Below, one piece after another: positions 7,926 to 17,096 of a stretch of DNA of 64,000 nucleotides (position 1 is the stretch's first letter; each line of letters starts with the position of its first letter). The stretch is from Fusobacterium mortiferum ATCC 9817 (GTDB lineage: Bacteria > Fusobacteriota > Fusobacteriia > Fusobacteriales > Fusobacteriaceae). Location: positions 819,628 to 883,627 of the forward strand of contig NZ_GL987988.1 of the NCBI RefSeq assembly GCF_000158195.2, written 5' to 3'. Below the pieces are notes generated by a model. It was given only the letters and a program-made list of their open reading frames with translations, did no database searches and was not told the origin of the DNA. The position numbers and the translations under genes were made by a program.

Positions 7926-10397
7926 ATGGATATAAAGGAGAAAATCTCTTTAGAAGCTAGAGAAATTATGTGTGAAGAGATAAAAAAAGCTCAAGGAAAT
8001 GAAGTTTTTTTTAGAGGTATTCCAGATGAAAACGGAGTAGTTACACAGGTACAGGTTCTAGCTAGAGGAAATGAGTATTCAGTTCCAGCTATTTTAAAAG
8101 CTATGAGAAAGGGAGAGGTAATAATTCACAACCACCCTTCAGGGATATTATACCCTTCTGATGCTGATGTAGAAGTCGCTTCTATCTATTCCAATAGAAT
8201 GGATGGAGCTTCATATATAGTCAATAATGATTTGACTGATATATGGATAATAGTGGAACTTTTTAAAGATGAGAATATAAAAATAGATATAGCCCCATAT
8301 TTTGAAAAGACAGGATTATTATCACAAGCTTTTAAAGGTTTTGAATATAGAGATGAACAACTTCATATGGCAACTCATATAGAAAAAGGATTGAATAGTG
8401 AAACTCCTGTAATAGTAGAAGCAGGGACAGGAACAGGAAAAACATTAGCTTATCTTATTCCAAGTATTGAGTGGGCAATAAAAAATAAGAAAAGAGTTGT
8501 AATCTCTACTAATACTATAAATTTACAGGAGCAACTTTTAAATAAAGATATTCCAATAGCAAAAAGAGTTATACAGGGAGATTTTAAATATATTCTTGTA
8601 AAAGGAAGAGGGAACTATCTCTGTAATAGAAAATATCATAATGTAGTTATGGGAGATAAATCTCTTTTAGAAGATCTTACTACTTCTCAAAAAAATCAGT
8701 TTGCTGAGATTATAAAATGGGGTAATCAAACAGAAACTGGAGATAAGGCTGAACTTACATTTGAAGCTGATAATACTATATGGGAGTTATTTCAAAGTGA
8801 GACAGATATGTGTTCTGGAAATAAGTGTCCATATAAAAATGAGTGTTTCTTTTTAAAATCAAGAGATGAGAAAAAGAAAGCTGATATTCTAATAACAAAT
8901 CATCATATGTATTTCTCAGATTTGGCTATTAGAAAAGAGATAGGATTTAATACAGAATACTCTATTCTACCAGAATATGGATTAGTAGTTTTTGATGAGG
9001 CTCACAATATAGAAAAGGTAGCTAGGGATTATTTTTCTTATGAAGCTTCTAAATATAGCTTTACAAAAACTATGAACCAGATTTTTATAACAGAGGGGAA
9101 GAAAAAAAATACAGGAGCCTTAGATTCTGTTTTAAAACATATAAAGAGTGAAGAATTAGATAATCACGGAATTTTAGAAAGAGAGATAGAGGAGATAAAA
9201 CTTAAACATAAATCTCTTTATATAGCAGGAAGAGAGTATTTCAACCATATTATTGAAGTGTTTTCTAAGGGAGAGATGGGAACATTTACTTTCCGTGCTA
9301 GAAAAGAGGAGATAGAAAACTCTCCATTTTTAAATACTCTAAATGATTTTAAGGATAAATTTTTAAGCGAGTATAATTCCTATAATAGAAAAGTAAGAGA
9401 GCTAATAAAAGAGTTAAAAGATGAAGAGGATAGGGCTGGGTATATCAATGATTTTTCAAAATATATTGATAGGATAGATGGATTTATAAATAATTTTAGA
9501 TTTATACACGATTTTTCAGATGAGGAGTTTATCTATTGGATAGAGGTAAATAGCAGAAAAAGTAATTCAAAACTAGTAGCAACACCTTTAAAAATAGATG
9601 GAGAGTTGCAAAAGAATCTTTATCTAAATTTAAATCAGATAATTTTTACTTCAGCTACAATAGCAATAGGAAATGATTTTACATATTTTAAAGAGTCAAT
9701 TGGTTTAGATAAAAATACTTTAGACAAGGTAATACACTCTCCATTTGATTATGATAATCAGATGAAAGTATATATACCAAATGATATTCCAAATCCATCA
9801 GATAAAAATTTTATAGATGAGATTTCAGAATATTTAAAAACTCAGCTGATAGTATCAAGAGGAAAAGCCTTTGTACTTTTTACATCTTATCAAACATTAA
9901 ATTATGTATACTATATGATAAGAGATGAGTTAGAAGCTAATGGGATAGAGTTATTTATTCACGGAATGGCTCCTCGTAGTCAACTTGTAAATATGTATAT
10001 CAATGGAAAAAATCCTGTATTATTTGGAACAGACTCTTTCTGGGAAGGAGTAGATATTAAGGGGCATCAATTAAGTAATGTAATCTTAATAAAGCTACCT
10101 TTCAAAGTTCCTAGTGACCCAGTTACAGAGGCAATAATTGAGCATATAACTGCTCAAGGAAAAAACTCTTTTACTGAATATCAAATTCCAGAGGCAGTTA
10201 TTAAATTTAAGCAGGGAATAGGAAGACTTATTAGAAGTAAGACAGATTCAGGAACAATAACTATATTAGATAATAGAGTTATTACAAAAAAATATGGAAA
10301 ATATTTTATGGACTCCATACCTACTAAGAATATAAATATTTTAAGTAAAAGTGAGATATTAAAAGATATCTCTAAGAGTGTGAAAGGAGGAAAATAA
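7926..10397 (+). CDS. dinG: DinG-family Fe-S helicase with N-terminal RadC-type JAB domain
   Basis: An 823-residue XPD/DinG superfamily 2 helicase. Residues 1-115 resemble the JAB/JAMM domain of RadC: HNHPSG at 68-73 and Ser78-x-x-Asp81 give the HxH..SxxD metal-binding pattern. The helicase follows, with Walker A EAGTGTGKT (165-173), four Cys (233, 296, 301, 307) fitting the [4Fe-4S] cluster, and DEAH (357-360). Motif VI (QGIGRLIRS) is near the end. It probably unwinds DNA during repair. The JAB part takes the place of the exonuclease domain in Bacillus DinG; its activity is unknown. It shares a TAATG overlap with pgpH. Confidence 0.9.
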   Translation: MDIKEKISLEAREIMCEEIKKAQGNEVFFRGIPDENGVVTQVQVLARGNEYSVPAILKAMRKGEVIIHNHPSGILYPSDADVEVASIYSNRMDGASYIVNNDLTDIWIIVELFKDENIKIDIAPYFEKTGLLSQAFKGFEYRDEQLHMATHIEKGLNSETPVIVEAGTGTGKTLAYLIPSIEWAIKNKKRVVISTNTINLQEQLLNKDIPIAKRVIQGDFKYILVKGRGNYLCNRKYHNVVMGDKSLLEDLTTSQKNQFAEIIKWGNQTETGDKAELTFEADNTIWELFQSETDMCSGNKCPYKNECFFLKSRDEKKKADILITNHHMYFSDLAIRKEIGFNTEYSILPEYGLVVFDEAHNIEKVARDYFSYEASKYSFTKTMNQIFITEGKKKNTGALDSVLKHIKSEELDNHGILEREIEEIKLKHKSLYIAGREYFNHIIEVFSKGEMGTFTFRARKEEIENSPFLNTLNDFKDKFLSEYNSYNRKVRELIKELKDEEDRAGYINDFSKYIDRIDGFINNFRFIHDFSDEEFIYWIEVNSRKSNSKLVATPLKIDGELQKNLYLNLNQIIFTSATIAIGNDFTYFKESIGLDKNTLDKVIHSPFDYDNQMKVYIPNDIPNPSDKNFIDEISEYLKTQLIVSRGKAFVLFTSYQTLNYVYYMIRDELEANGIELFIHGMAPRSQLVNMYINGKNPVLFGTDSFWEGVDIKGHQLSNVILIKLPFKVPSDPVTEAIIEHITAQGKNSFTEYQIPEAVIKFKQGIGRLIRSKTDSGTITILDNRVITKKYGKYFMDSIPTKNINILSKSEILKDISKSVKGGK

Positions 10398-12469
10398 TGA
10401 AAACTATAAATCTCTTTGGTTTGAAACTTCAGTTTGAAATAAAGAGAAATAAATATAGTGATGAAAATATCTATTCTAGTGATTATTCTTTAAGAGAAAA
10501 GTTGATATATATTATTTTAATAATGTTCATAGTAGCTTTTTCATCAAAGATATCTCTTATCTCCAATCAAAATAACTACAAGGTAGGAGATATAGTACGA
10601 AGTGATATATATGCTCCTAATACAATTATTTTTAAAGATCAGAGTGCAAAAGAAAAAATAATTGAAGAGATGATAAGGGAATCAGGGAAAGAGTATATAT
10701 ATTCAGCTGATGCTGAAAAAGTTTATTTAGAGTACTATGATGAATTTTTTAATAGTATCTATGCAAGTAAAAATAATCATATAGAGGATTTAGAATACAA
10801 TACAATAGAGAGAAATACCAATAAAAAAATTCCAAATACAATTATTCAAGAGTTATTAGCTTTAAAAACTTCTCAACTGAAAAATTTACAAGGAAGAGTG
10901 AGGGAGTTTTTAGTAGAGGCTTATAATGAGGGAATAATAAAGGAAAAAAATGGTGTTTTTTATAAAGAAAAAAGTCAGAAACAGTATAATAAGTTAAGTA
11001 CTTTAGAAAAAGAAATAGCAGATATATTTACCTCTCCAAACTATGTTTATGATGAGTTAAAGACTAAAAAAAATATTCAAGAAAAAGTTTCTCAAATAAA
11101 AGACCAGTATATAGAGATAAAGGCTGGTACATTGATAGGAAAAACAGGAGAGATTTTAAATGAGAGAAGAATAAAAATTTTAGAGGCTTGTGGAGTTTTT
11201 TCTTATAAGAAAAGTTTTGCTTTAATTTTTGCAAATGTAATATATTTAGGAATTGTTTCATCACTTTTCTATATATTGTTCTTTAATAATTATAGGAAAA
11301 AAATTCTAAATAAAAATTATTATAGGTCATCGCTTTTAATAGTTGCTGGGACTTTGCTTGCTTTTAGAGTTTTCAACAATGATTTGATGTATTTGATACC
11401 AGCTGATACAGCTTTTTTCCTATTGATACTATTAGTAGGGAAAAATTATGCCACATCACTGTTTTCATTTATGTTATTTTTCTTGATGCCAATACTGAAT
11501 TATGACTTGAAGTTTTTTACAATGTATTTTATAGCTATTGCTTTTGCAGCTCAAATAGTTTCTAAGATAACTACTCGTTCTGGAATAATTGCTGCAGGAG
11601 TACAGCTTTCAGTATTGAAAGTTGTAATTTATCTACTATTTTCATATTTTTCTGAGATAGGAAGTTTTACAACAGCAATAACTTCAGGAGCAATACTGCT
11701 ATCTGGACTTATTTCAGGAATGTTGACAATAGCATTTTTACCATACTTTGAAAAAACATTTAATATATTAACAATATTTAAATTATTAGAGCTAGGAGAT
11801 TTATCTCATCCTTTGCTTAAGAAAATTTCAGTAGAAGCACCTGGAACTTTCCAACACTCTGTAATGGTAGCAACTCTTTCAGAAAATGCAGCTACTTCTA
11901 TAGGGGCTAATGCTGTATTTTGTAGGGTAGCTTCATACTATCATGACCTTGGAAAAACAAAACGTCCTAAATTTTATGTAGAAAATCAGCAAAATGGAGA
12001 GAATCCTCATAATAAAATATCTCCTTTTATGAGTACCTTGATAATCACATCTCATACAAAAGATGGAGCTGAGATGGCAAAAGAGTATCAGATACCTAAA
12101 GAGATAAGAGATATTATGTATGAGCACCAAGGAACAACATTTTTAGCTTATTTCTATAATGCTGCTAAGAAAATAGACCCAAATGTTGAAAAAGAAGAGT
12201 TTAGATATAGTGGACCAAAACCTAAAACAAAGGAATCAGCTATTATTATGTTAGCAGATTCAATAGAGGCAGCTATAAGGTCATTAGATGAAAAATCTCC
12301 AATGGCTATGGAAAATATGATAAGAAAGATAATTAATGGAAAAATAGAAGATAATCAACTATCAGAAGCTGACCTAACTTTTAAAGAGATAGAGATTATA
12401 ATAAAAACTTTTGTAAAAACTTTGGTAAGTATTCATCATGTAAGAATAAAATACCCAGGACAAAAATAA
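10397..12469 (+). CDS. pgpH: 7TM-HD cyclic-di-AMP phosphodiesterase
   Basis: A 690-residue membrane protein of the PgpH/YqfF type, which hydrolyses c-di-AMP. One TM segment (about 35-52) precedes an extracellular 7TMR-HDED domain (about 55-265). A bundle of hydrophobic segments (about 273-455) and a C-terminal HD domain follow, with His487 (FQHSVMVA) and His516-Asp517 (YYHDLGKTKRP). It is translationally coupled to dinG and followed closely by ybeY and dgkA, the same pgpH-ybeY-dgkA order found in Firmicutes. The usual neighbours phoH and era are absent here. Confidence 0.93.
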   Translation: MKTINLFGLKLQFEIKRNKYSDENIYSSDYSLREKLIYIILIMFIVAFSSKISLISNQNNYKVGDIVRSDIYAPNTIIFKDQSAKEKIIEEMIRESGKEYIYSADAEKVYLEYYDEFFNSIYASKNNHIEDLEYNTIERNTNKKIPNTIIQELLALKTSQLKNLQGRVREFLVEAYNEGIIKEKNGVFYKEKSQKQYNKLSTLEKEIADIFTSPNYVYDELKTKKNIQEKVSQIKDQYIEIKAGTLIGKTGEILNERRIKILEACGVFSYKKSFALIFANVIYLGIVSSLFYILFFNNYRKKILNKNYYRSSLLIVAGTLLAFRVFNNDLMYLIPADTAFFLLILLVGKNYATSLFSFMLFFLMPILNYDLKFFTMYFIAIAFAAQIVSKITTRSGIIAAGVQLSVLKVVIYLLFSYFSEIGSFTTAITSGAILLSGLISGMLTIAFLPYFEKTFNILTIFKLLELGDLSHPLLKKISVEAPGTFQHSVMVATLSENAATSIGANAVFCRVASYYHDLGKTKRPKFYVENQQNGENPHNKISPFMSTLIITSHTKDGAEMAKEYQIPKEIRDIMYEHQGTTFLAYFYNAAKKIDPNVEKEEFRYSGPKPKTKESAIIMLADSIEAAIRSLDEKSPMAMENMIRKIINGKIEDNQLSEADLTFKEIEIIIKTFVKTLVSIHHVRIKYPGQK

Positions 12470-12479
12470 GAAGGAGGAT

Positions 12480-12503
12480 ATGCAGCAAAAAGTTGTTGTA
12501 TAA
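12480..12503 (+). CDS. Possible 7-codon leader ORF before ybeY
   Basis: ATG CAG CAA AAA GTT GTT GTA TAA is preceded by AAGGAGGAT, a better ribosome site than that of ybeY itself. The stop lies 6 nt before the ybeY ATG. It may only couple translation; nothing shows that the peptide has a function. Confidence 0.25.
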   Translation: MQQKVVV

Positions 12504-12509
12504 AGGAAA

Positions 12510-12977
12510 ATGGATTTAGTATTAGAGATGTCATTAGAAATAGAAGGATTTGATGATTTAGTTAATGAAGAAGAGATAAGGGAGTATGTACAAAAAGTAT
12601 TAGAGAAAGAGTATGAGAGTGAAGCTCCTGTATATATGTCTTTACTATTTACAGGAAATGATGAGATACAAGTGATAAATAGAGAGTATAGAGATAAGGA
12701 TCAACCTACTGATGTAATATCATTTGCTTATCATGAAACGGAGGATTTTGATATAGGACCATATGATACACTTGGAGATATAGTAATCTCTTTAGAAAGA
12801 GTAGTAGAGCAAGCAAAAGAGTACAATCACTCTGACAAGAGAGAACTATTTTATGTATTAACCCATGGAATTTTACATCTATTAGGATATGATCACATAG
12901 AAGAGGAAGATAAAAAAGAGATGCGTGCTAAGGAAGAGGAGATATTAGGAAGTTTTGGTTACACTAGAGAGATGTGA
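12510..12977 (+). CDS. ybeY: Endoribonuclease YbeY, rRNA maturation factor
   Basis: A 155-residue metal-dependent RNase acting in 16S rRNA 3' processing and ribosome quality control. The zinc site HGILHLLGYDH supplies His119, His123 and His129 (HxxxHxxxxxH), and the conserved PTDVISF motif is at 66-72. AAAGGA lies 4-5 nt before the ATG. The next gene begins with GTG overlapping its final codons (ATG TGA), so the two are coupled. Confidence 0.95.
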   Translation: MDLVLEMSLEIEGFDDLVNEEEIREYVQKVLEKEYESEAPVYMSLLFTGNDEIQVINREYRDKDQPTDVISFAYHETEDFDIGPYDTLGDIVISLERVVEQAKEYNHSDKRELFYVLTHGILHLLGYDHIEEEDKKEMRAKEEEILGSFGYTREM

Positions 12978-13702
12978 TAGTTGTGAAAGAGAGAAATAAA
13001 TGGAAAAATATTGGAGTTACAGAAAAATTTAATGTAGCTTTTGAAGGAATATTTGAAACTATTCGTACAGAGAAGCATATGAAATTTCATTGTTTTTGTA
13101 CAATAGTAATATTTATTTTATCACTATTTTTAGATATTGGAAAATATGAAGCTTTAGCTGTAATTGTAAGTGTATCTCTTATATGGGTAGCTGAGCTTTT
13201 CAATACAGCTATTGAAAGTTGTGTGGATATGGTTACAGAAAAATATCATCCTTTGGCAAAAAGAGCTAAAGATATAGCAGCAGGAGCAGTTTTGATAACT
13301 GCTCTCAACGCTCTTTTTGTAGGATATATAGTTTTTGAGAAGAAGATAATTTTAAATATGAGAGATATTTTTTCCGTTTTAAAAACTTCATATCAACATA
13401 CAGTACTTTCAATTTTTATTTTAATTTTGATAACGGTTATTTGTATAAAAGCTATAACAGGAAAAGGGACAGCTTTAAGAGGTGGATTTCCAAGTGGACA
13501 TAGTGCTCTAGCAACTTCTATCTTAACTTTAATTACCTCTTTAACTGATAACCCTAAAATATTTTTTTTAACACTTATTTTAACAATACTTGTTATTCAT
13601 TCTAGAATTGAAGGGAAGATACATACATTTTTTGAAACTATGGTAGGGGCTTTTTTAGGTTGGGCAATAACTTATTTGATATTAGTTTTAGTGGAGTTGT
13701 AA
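12974..13702 (+). CDS. dgkA: Diacylglycerol/undecaprenol kinase fused to a PAP2 phosphatase
   Basis: Residues 1-125 are a DgkA-type kinase (ELFNTAIES, DIAAGAV, three TM segments) that phosphorylates undecaprenol or diacylglycerol. Residues 130-242 are a PAP2 domain: PSGH at 173-176 and SR-x5-H at 210-217, with Glu221 where Asp is usual. PAP2 proteins dephosphorylate lipid phosphates, including undecaprenyl pyrophosphate, so one membrane protein may both make and trim the cell-wall lipid carrier; that coupling is inference. The first PAP2 motif (KxxxxxxRP) is weak. The start GTG at 12974 overlaps the ybeY stop; a second GTG at 12983 is an alternative. Confidence 0.85.
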   Translation: MIVVKERNKWKNIGVTEKFNVAFEGIFETIRTEKHMKFHCFCTIVIFILSLFLDIGKYEALAVIVSVSLIWVAELFNTAIESCVDMVTEKYHPLAKRAKDIAAGAVLITALNALFVGYIVFEKKIILNMRDIFSVLKTSYQHTVLSIFILILITVICIKAITGKGTALRGGFPSGHSALATSILTLITSLTDNPKIFFLTLILTILVIHSRIEGKIHTFFETMVGAFLGWAITYLILVLVEL

Positions 13703-13717
13703 TGGAGGATAGAAAAG

Positions 13718-15241
13718 ATGATTACAGTGAGAGAATATATACTTTTAAGTGTTTTATCCTATTGTAACTTTAGTGAAAACGAGTGTAAAAAGACGCTTAA
13801 AGAGATATTTGAAGCTACTAAAAATACCCATATTATAACAGGAACCTTTGATGTTTTATTGCCTCAAAATAGGAAGTTATTTTTAGATTATTTTGGAGAT
13901 GTATTGGGAGAATGGAAAATATATCATATAGATAATAGAACAGCTCATATACTAGGAAAAAATGCATCAGGATTTTATTCTGTTGTATTTGAAAAAAATG
14001 GGGAGTTTGTAATAGCATATAGAGGAAGTGAAAAATTTCCACTGGAAGATGCATACAAAGATTTTATAGAAACAGATTTGGCTATTGGTTTAGGAAAGAT
14101 ACCACTTCAATTTTATGAAGGAGTAGAGGTATATTATAATTTAGTAAATAAGCATAAAATCTTGCCTAAAAATATAAGTTTAACAGGGCACTCTTTAGGT
14201 GGAGGAATAGCACAATATGTTGCTCTATCTGTGGATAAAAATTCTCAAACTATTCCTTATACTTATACTTGGAATGCAGTTGGAATAAATAGAGATGGAA
14301 TAGTGTCAGTATTAGACTATATTGATTTAGAAAAAATATTAAAAGAGCAAACTGATTTAACAGTAGAAGAGAGAAATATATTTTTACCATTTAAACAACC
14401 ATATTTAGAATTTTTATCTAAAGAATTAAAAAAAATAAAAGCTATAAAAGATACAAGAACAACTTTAGTAGATAAATATGATACTGTCTTTTTTGATATA
14501 GATGAAAGTTTTATTAAACAGTTATTAAAGACAACAAATTTAGAAAAATGTATGATGAAATTACCTTTACCTAGAAGAAAAAGTTTAATACTTAAACAAC
14601 ATTTCTTCGATAAAATATTTCAACTGACTAATATGGGAGAACTTTTAGAAAAGGCACAAGGATTTATAGAGAGAGTTAGGAATAATAAGGTGTATGAAGA
14701 ATACATTTTTAACTTTGGTCACTCTCAAGATCTGACTTTTTCATTATTTAAACATTTAGGAGCTTCATATTTGGTAGATGAAAATTTTTCAAAACGTAAC
14801 AGTGTAAAAAGCTCTTTTTTTAATAATTTTAAGATTTTTACTAAATCTATTCAAGATCATCATTTTGAAGATGTTTTTCTGCCATTTATAGTAACTTATG
14901 GAGAGAATAAGGGAAATTTTGCTATGGATCTAAGTCTAGATTTTATGGCAAGCTCTTTAAGGAAGCTTTTTACTATGGAGTATTGTTTAGAGAAAAGATT
15001 ATTAGCAAATTATTACTCATTAGTAACCATTGATGAAACTAATTTTGAAGAGATAAAAAAAGATATAATCAGTGGCTTGAGTAGCAGTGGTGTAAATATG
15101 TTGTATAGAAAACAGATGATAAATCAAATAAGAGAGATGGAAAAAATAGAGTTTAATATTTTATGGGAAAAAGTAAAGAAGAAATTGCCAAGTCCTTATA
15201 AAAATTTAGATATTTTTGATATTTTTATATTTTCTGAATAG
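13718..15241 (+). CDS. Lipase class 3-like alpha/beta hydrolase
   Basis: A 507-residue protein with no signal peptide. The nucleophile elbow GHSLGGG places Ser159, preceded by a strand-turn with AYRGSEKF typical of lipase-3/DUF2974 hydrolases. The remainder (about 230-507) is Lys-rich, predicted mainly helical and unrecognised. GGAGGA lies 9 nt before the ATG, and it follows dgkA by 15 nt, so it is probably in the same transcript. The substrate is unknown; a cytoplasmic esterase or phospholipase role is only a family inference. Confidence 0.7.
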   Translation: MITVREYILLSVLSYCNFSENECKKTLKEIFEATKNTHIITGTFDVLLPQNRKLFLDYFGDVLGEWKIYHIDNRTAHILGKNASGFYSVVFEKNGEFVIAYRGSEKFPLEDAYKDFIETDLAIGLGKIPLQFYEGVEVYYNLVNKHKILPKNISLTGHSLGGGIAQYVALSVDKNSQTIPYTYTWNAVGINRDGIVSVLDYIDLEKILKEQTDLTVEERNIFLPFKQPYLEFLSKELKKIKAIKDTRTTLVDKYDTVFFDIDESFIKQLLKTTNLEKCMMKLPLPRRKSLILKQHFFDKIFQLTNMGELLEKAQGFIERVRNNKVYEEYIFNFGHSQDLTFSLFKHLGASYLVDENFSKRNSVKSSFFNNFKIFTKSIQDHHFEDVFLPFIVTYGENKGNFAMDLSLDFMASSLRKLFTMEYCLEKRLLANYYSLVTIDETNFEEIKKDIISGLSSSGVNMLYRKQMINQIREMEKIEFNILWEKVKKKLPSPYKNLDIFDIFIFSE

Positions 15242-15273
15242 AATAGATATAAGATTAGGGGAGGAAATAAAAA

Positions 15274-16752
15274 GTGAAATACCTATTAGGAATACTTTTG
15301 TTAATTTTTACAGCTTGTGGTGGAGATAGGAATATAGAGACAAAAAAAGATGAAGTTTTAAAGGTAGCTTTAGCTAATAAACCACGTTCTTTTGATCCAC
15401 AGAAAAATACTGATAGTTCAACTCTTGCAGTTACTAAGCAAATTTATAATAACCTATTTTCTCTTGGAGAAAATGGAGAAATTATATTAGAGTTAGTGGA
15501 AAGTTATGAGATAGAGGAAGATAATTCTATAATTCTTCAGTTAAGAAAAGGTATCTTTTTTCACGATGGGAATGAATTAACATCTGAAGATGTGAAAAAA
15601 AGTTTGGAAAGAAATTTAGATATCCCAGTTTCTAGAATTTTAGTGGAATCAATAGAAAAAATTGAGGTATTAGATAAATATAGATTAAAAATTGTTCAAA
15701 AAAACTCTCCATCTATTTTGATTCATAATTTAGCACATTCATCAACTGCAATAGTAAAAGAGATTAAAACAGATAGTGATATAGATTTGATTGGAACAGG
15801 AGCATATAAAATAAAAGATTGGAGTTTAAGTGAAAGAATTAGTTTAGAAAGTTTTGATAAATACTATGAAAAAACTCCAAAGATTAAAGAGATAATATTT
15901 CAAACTATTCCAGAAAGTTCAAATAGATTAATTGCTCTTGAAACAAAAGAGATAGATATAGCTTACGATATTTCAGCAAATGATATAAAAGGAATAGAAA
16001 AAAATCCTAATTTAAAGGTAATAAATAGTATATCACTAGGAAGTGATTTTTTAACTATCAATACTAGAAAAATTAAAGATAAAAAAATAAGACAAGCTAT
16101 AGAATATGCTATTGATAAAAATTCTATAATAAAAACTGTATATGAAGGTTTTGGAGAGATTCCCAATTCTATATTGACTCCTAGTGTTTTTGGATATGAT
16201 AGAGATGGAGAGAAGAGAGAGTATAATCCTCAAAAAGCAAAAGAGTTATTAAAAGAAGCAGGAGTAAAAAATTTATCATTAAAACTTTGGATATATGATG
16301 AACCATCAAGACAACAAATGGCTCAGATAATACAAGCTAATTTAAAAGAAATAGGAATAGATGTAGAGATAATAGTGGCTGAGGTATCTACATTTTTACA
16401 ATATACAGGTATGGGGGAGCACGATATTTTGATAGGACTTTGGTATGTGAGTACAGGGGATGCAGATTATGGATACTATCCTTTACTTCACTCTAAGTCT
16501 GTAGGTCCAGTGGGAAATAGAAGTTTTTATGAAAATTCTCAAGTTGATAATTTATTAGACAGAGCTAGAGAAATTTCAGACTTGAAAGAAAGAGAAAAAT
16601 ACTACCAAGATGTTCAAAAAATTATCTATGATGAAGTTCCTCTTTTACCTATTGCATATAAAAATTATACCATAGGCTTACAAAGAAATATTGAAGGATT
16701 TGTATTTAAACCGAATGGAAATCATATACTTTCAAAAATAGAAAGAAAATAA
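15274..16752 (+). CDS. Family 5 oligopeptide/nickel-type ABC substrate-binding lipoprotein
   Basis: A 492-residue solute-binding protein. The lipobox FTAC puts the lipidated Cys at 15. The SBP_bac_5 core is clear: AL.NKPRSFDP near the start, a central LRKGIFFHDGNELTSEDV segment and a C-terminal VPLLPIAYKN. The start is GTG, with GGGGAGG upstream. No permease or ATPase gene adjoins it, so it is an orphan binding protein or works with a transporter elsewhere. A long perfect hairpin terminator follows. Confidence 0.9.
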   Translation: MKYLLGILLLIFTACGGDRNIETKKDEVLKVALANKPRSFDPQKNTDSSTLAVTKQIYNNLFSLGENGEIILELVESYEIEEDNSIILQLRKGIFFHDGNELTSEDVKKSLERNLDIPVSRILVESIEKIEVLDKYRLKIVQKNSPSILIHNLAHSSTAIVKEIKTDSDIDLIGTGAYKIKDWSLSERISLESFDKYYEKTPKIKEIIFQTIPESSNRLIALETKEIDIAYDISANDIKGIEKNPNLKVINSISLGSDFLTINTRKIKDKKIRQAIEYAIDKNSIIKTVYEGFGEIPNSILTPSVFGYDRDGEKREYNPQKAKELLKEAGVKNLSLKLWIYDEPSRQQMAQIIQANLKEIGIDVEIIVAEVSTFLQYTGMGEHDILIGLWYVSTGDADYGYYPLLHSKSVGPVGNRSFYENSQVDNLLDRAREISDLKEREKYYQDVQKIIYDEVPLLPIAYKNYTIGLQRNIEGFVFKPNGNHILSKIERK

Positions 16753-16762
16753 TTTATTTAAT

Positions 16763-16812
16763 AAAAAGCTTTTTCTTGAGCAAAAAATAAACTCAAAGAA
16801 AAAGCTTTTTGT
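16763..16812 (+). terminator. Long hairpin terminator after the family 5 binding protein
   Basis: AAAAAGCTTTTTCTTGAG (16763-16780) pairs with CTCAAAGAAAAAGCTTTTT (16792-16810) with one bulged base; loop 11 nt. Tails are T-rich on both strands. Confidence 0.85.
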
Positions 16813-16993
16813 TATATTACAAAATAAAAAAATAAGATAATAATTTGTATTGTTTATTTTGTAATTATTCGGATATAATTCAATATTTACAAATTTTAAA
16901 AATATAAAAATAGAGTATGAAAAAATGTTAAGTTTAAAAAATTACCATTTTTTTATGAAAAACAGTCCATAAATAAAAAAATAAAATAATATA
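16813..16993. other. AT-rich spacer upstream of the thl promoter
   Basis: Part of a 344-base gap (16753-17096). A weaker possible promoter is TTGTTT (16850-16855), 18 nt, TATAAT (16874-16879). I see no gene or RNA here. Confidence 0.4.
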
Positions 16994-17022
16994 TTGCAAT
17001 TAAAATCACAATATGATAATAT
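16994..17022 (+). promoter_or_regulatory. Promoter of thl
   Basis: TTGCAA (16994-16999), 17-nt spacer, TAATAT (17017-17022). The leader to the thl start is about 70 nt. Confidence 0.6.
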
Positions 17023-17096
17023 CTAATTATAAGTGAATTTAATAAAGGTTGTTAGGGGACCTTAAATTTAAATTAAATTGAATGGAGGATAAGGTT

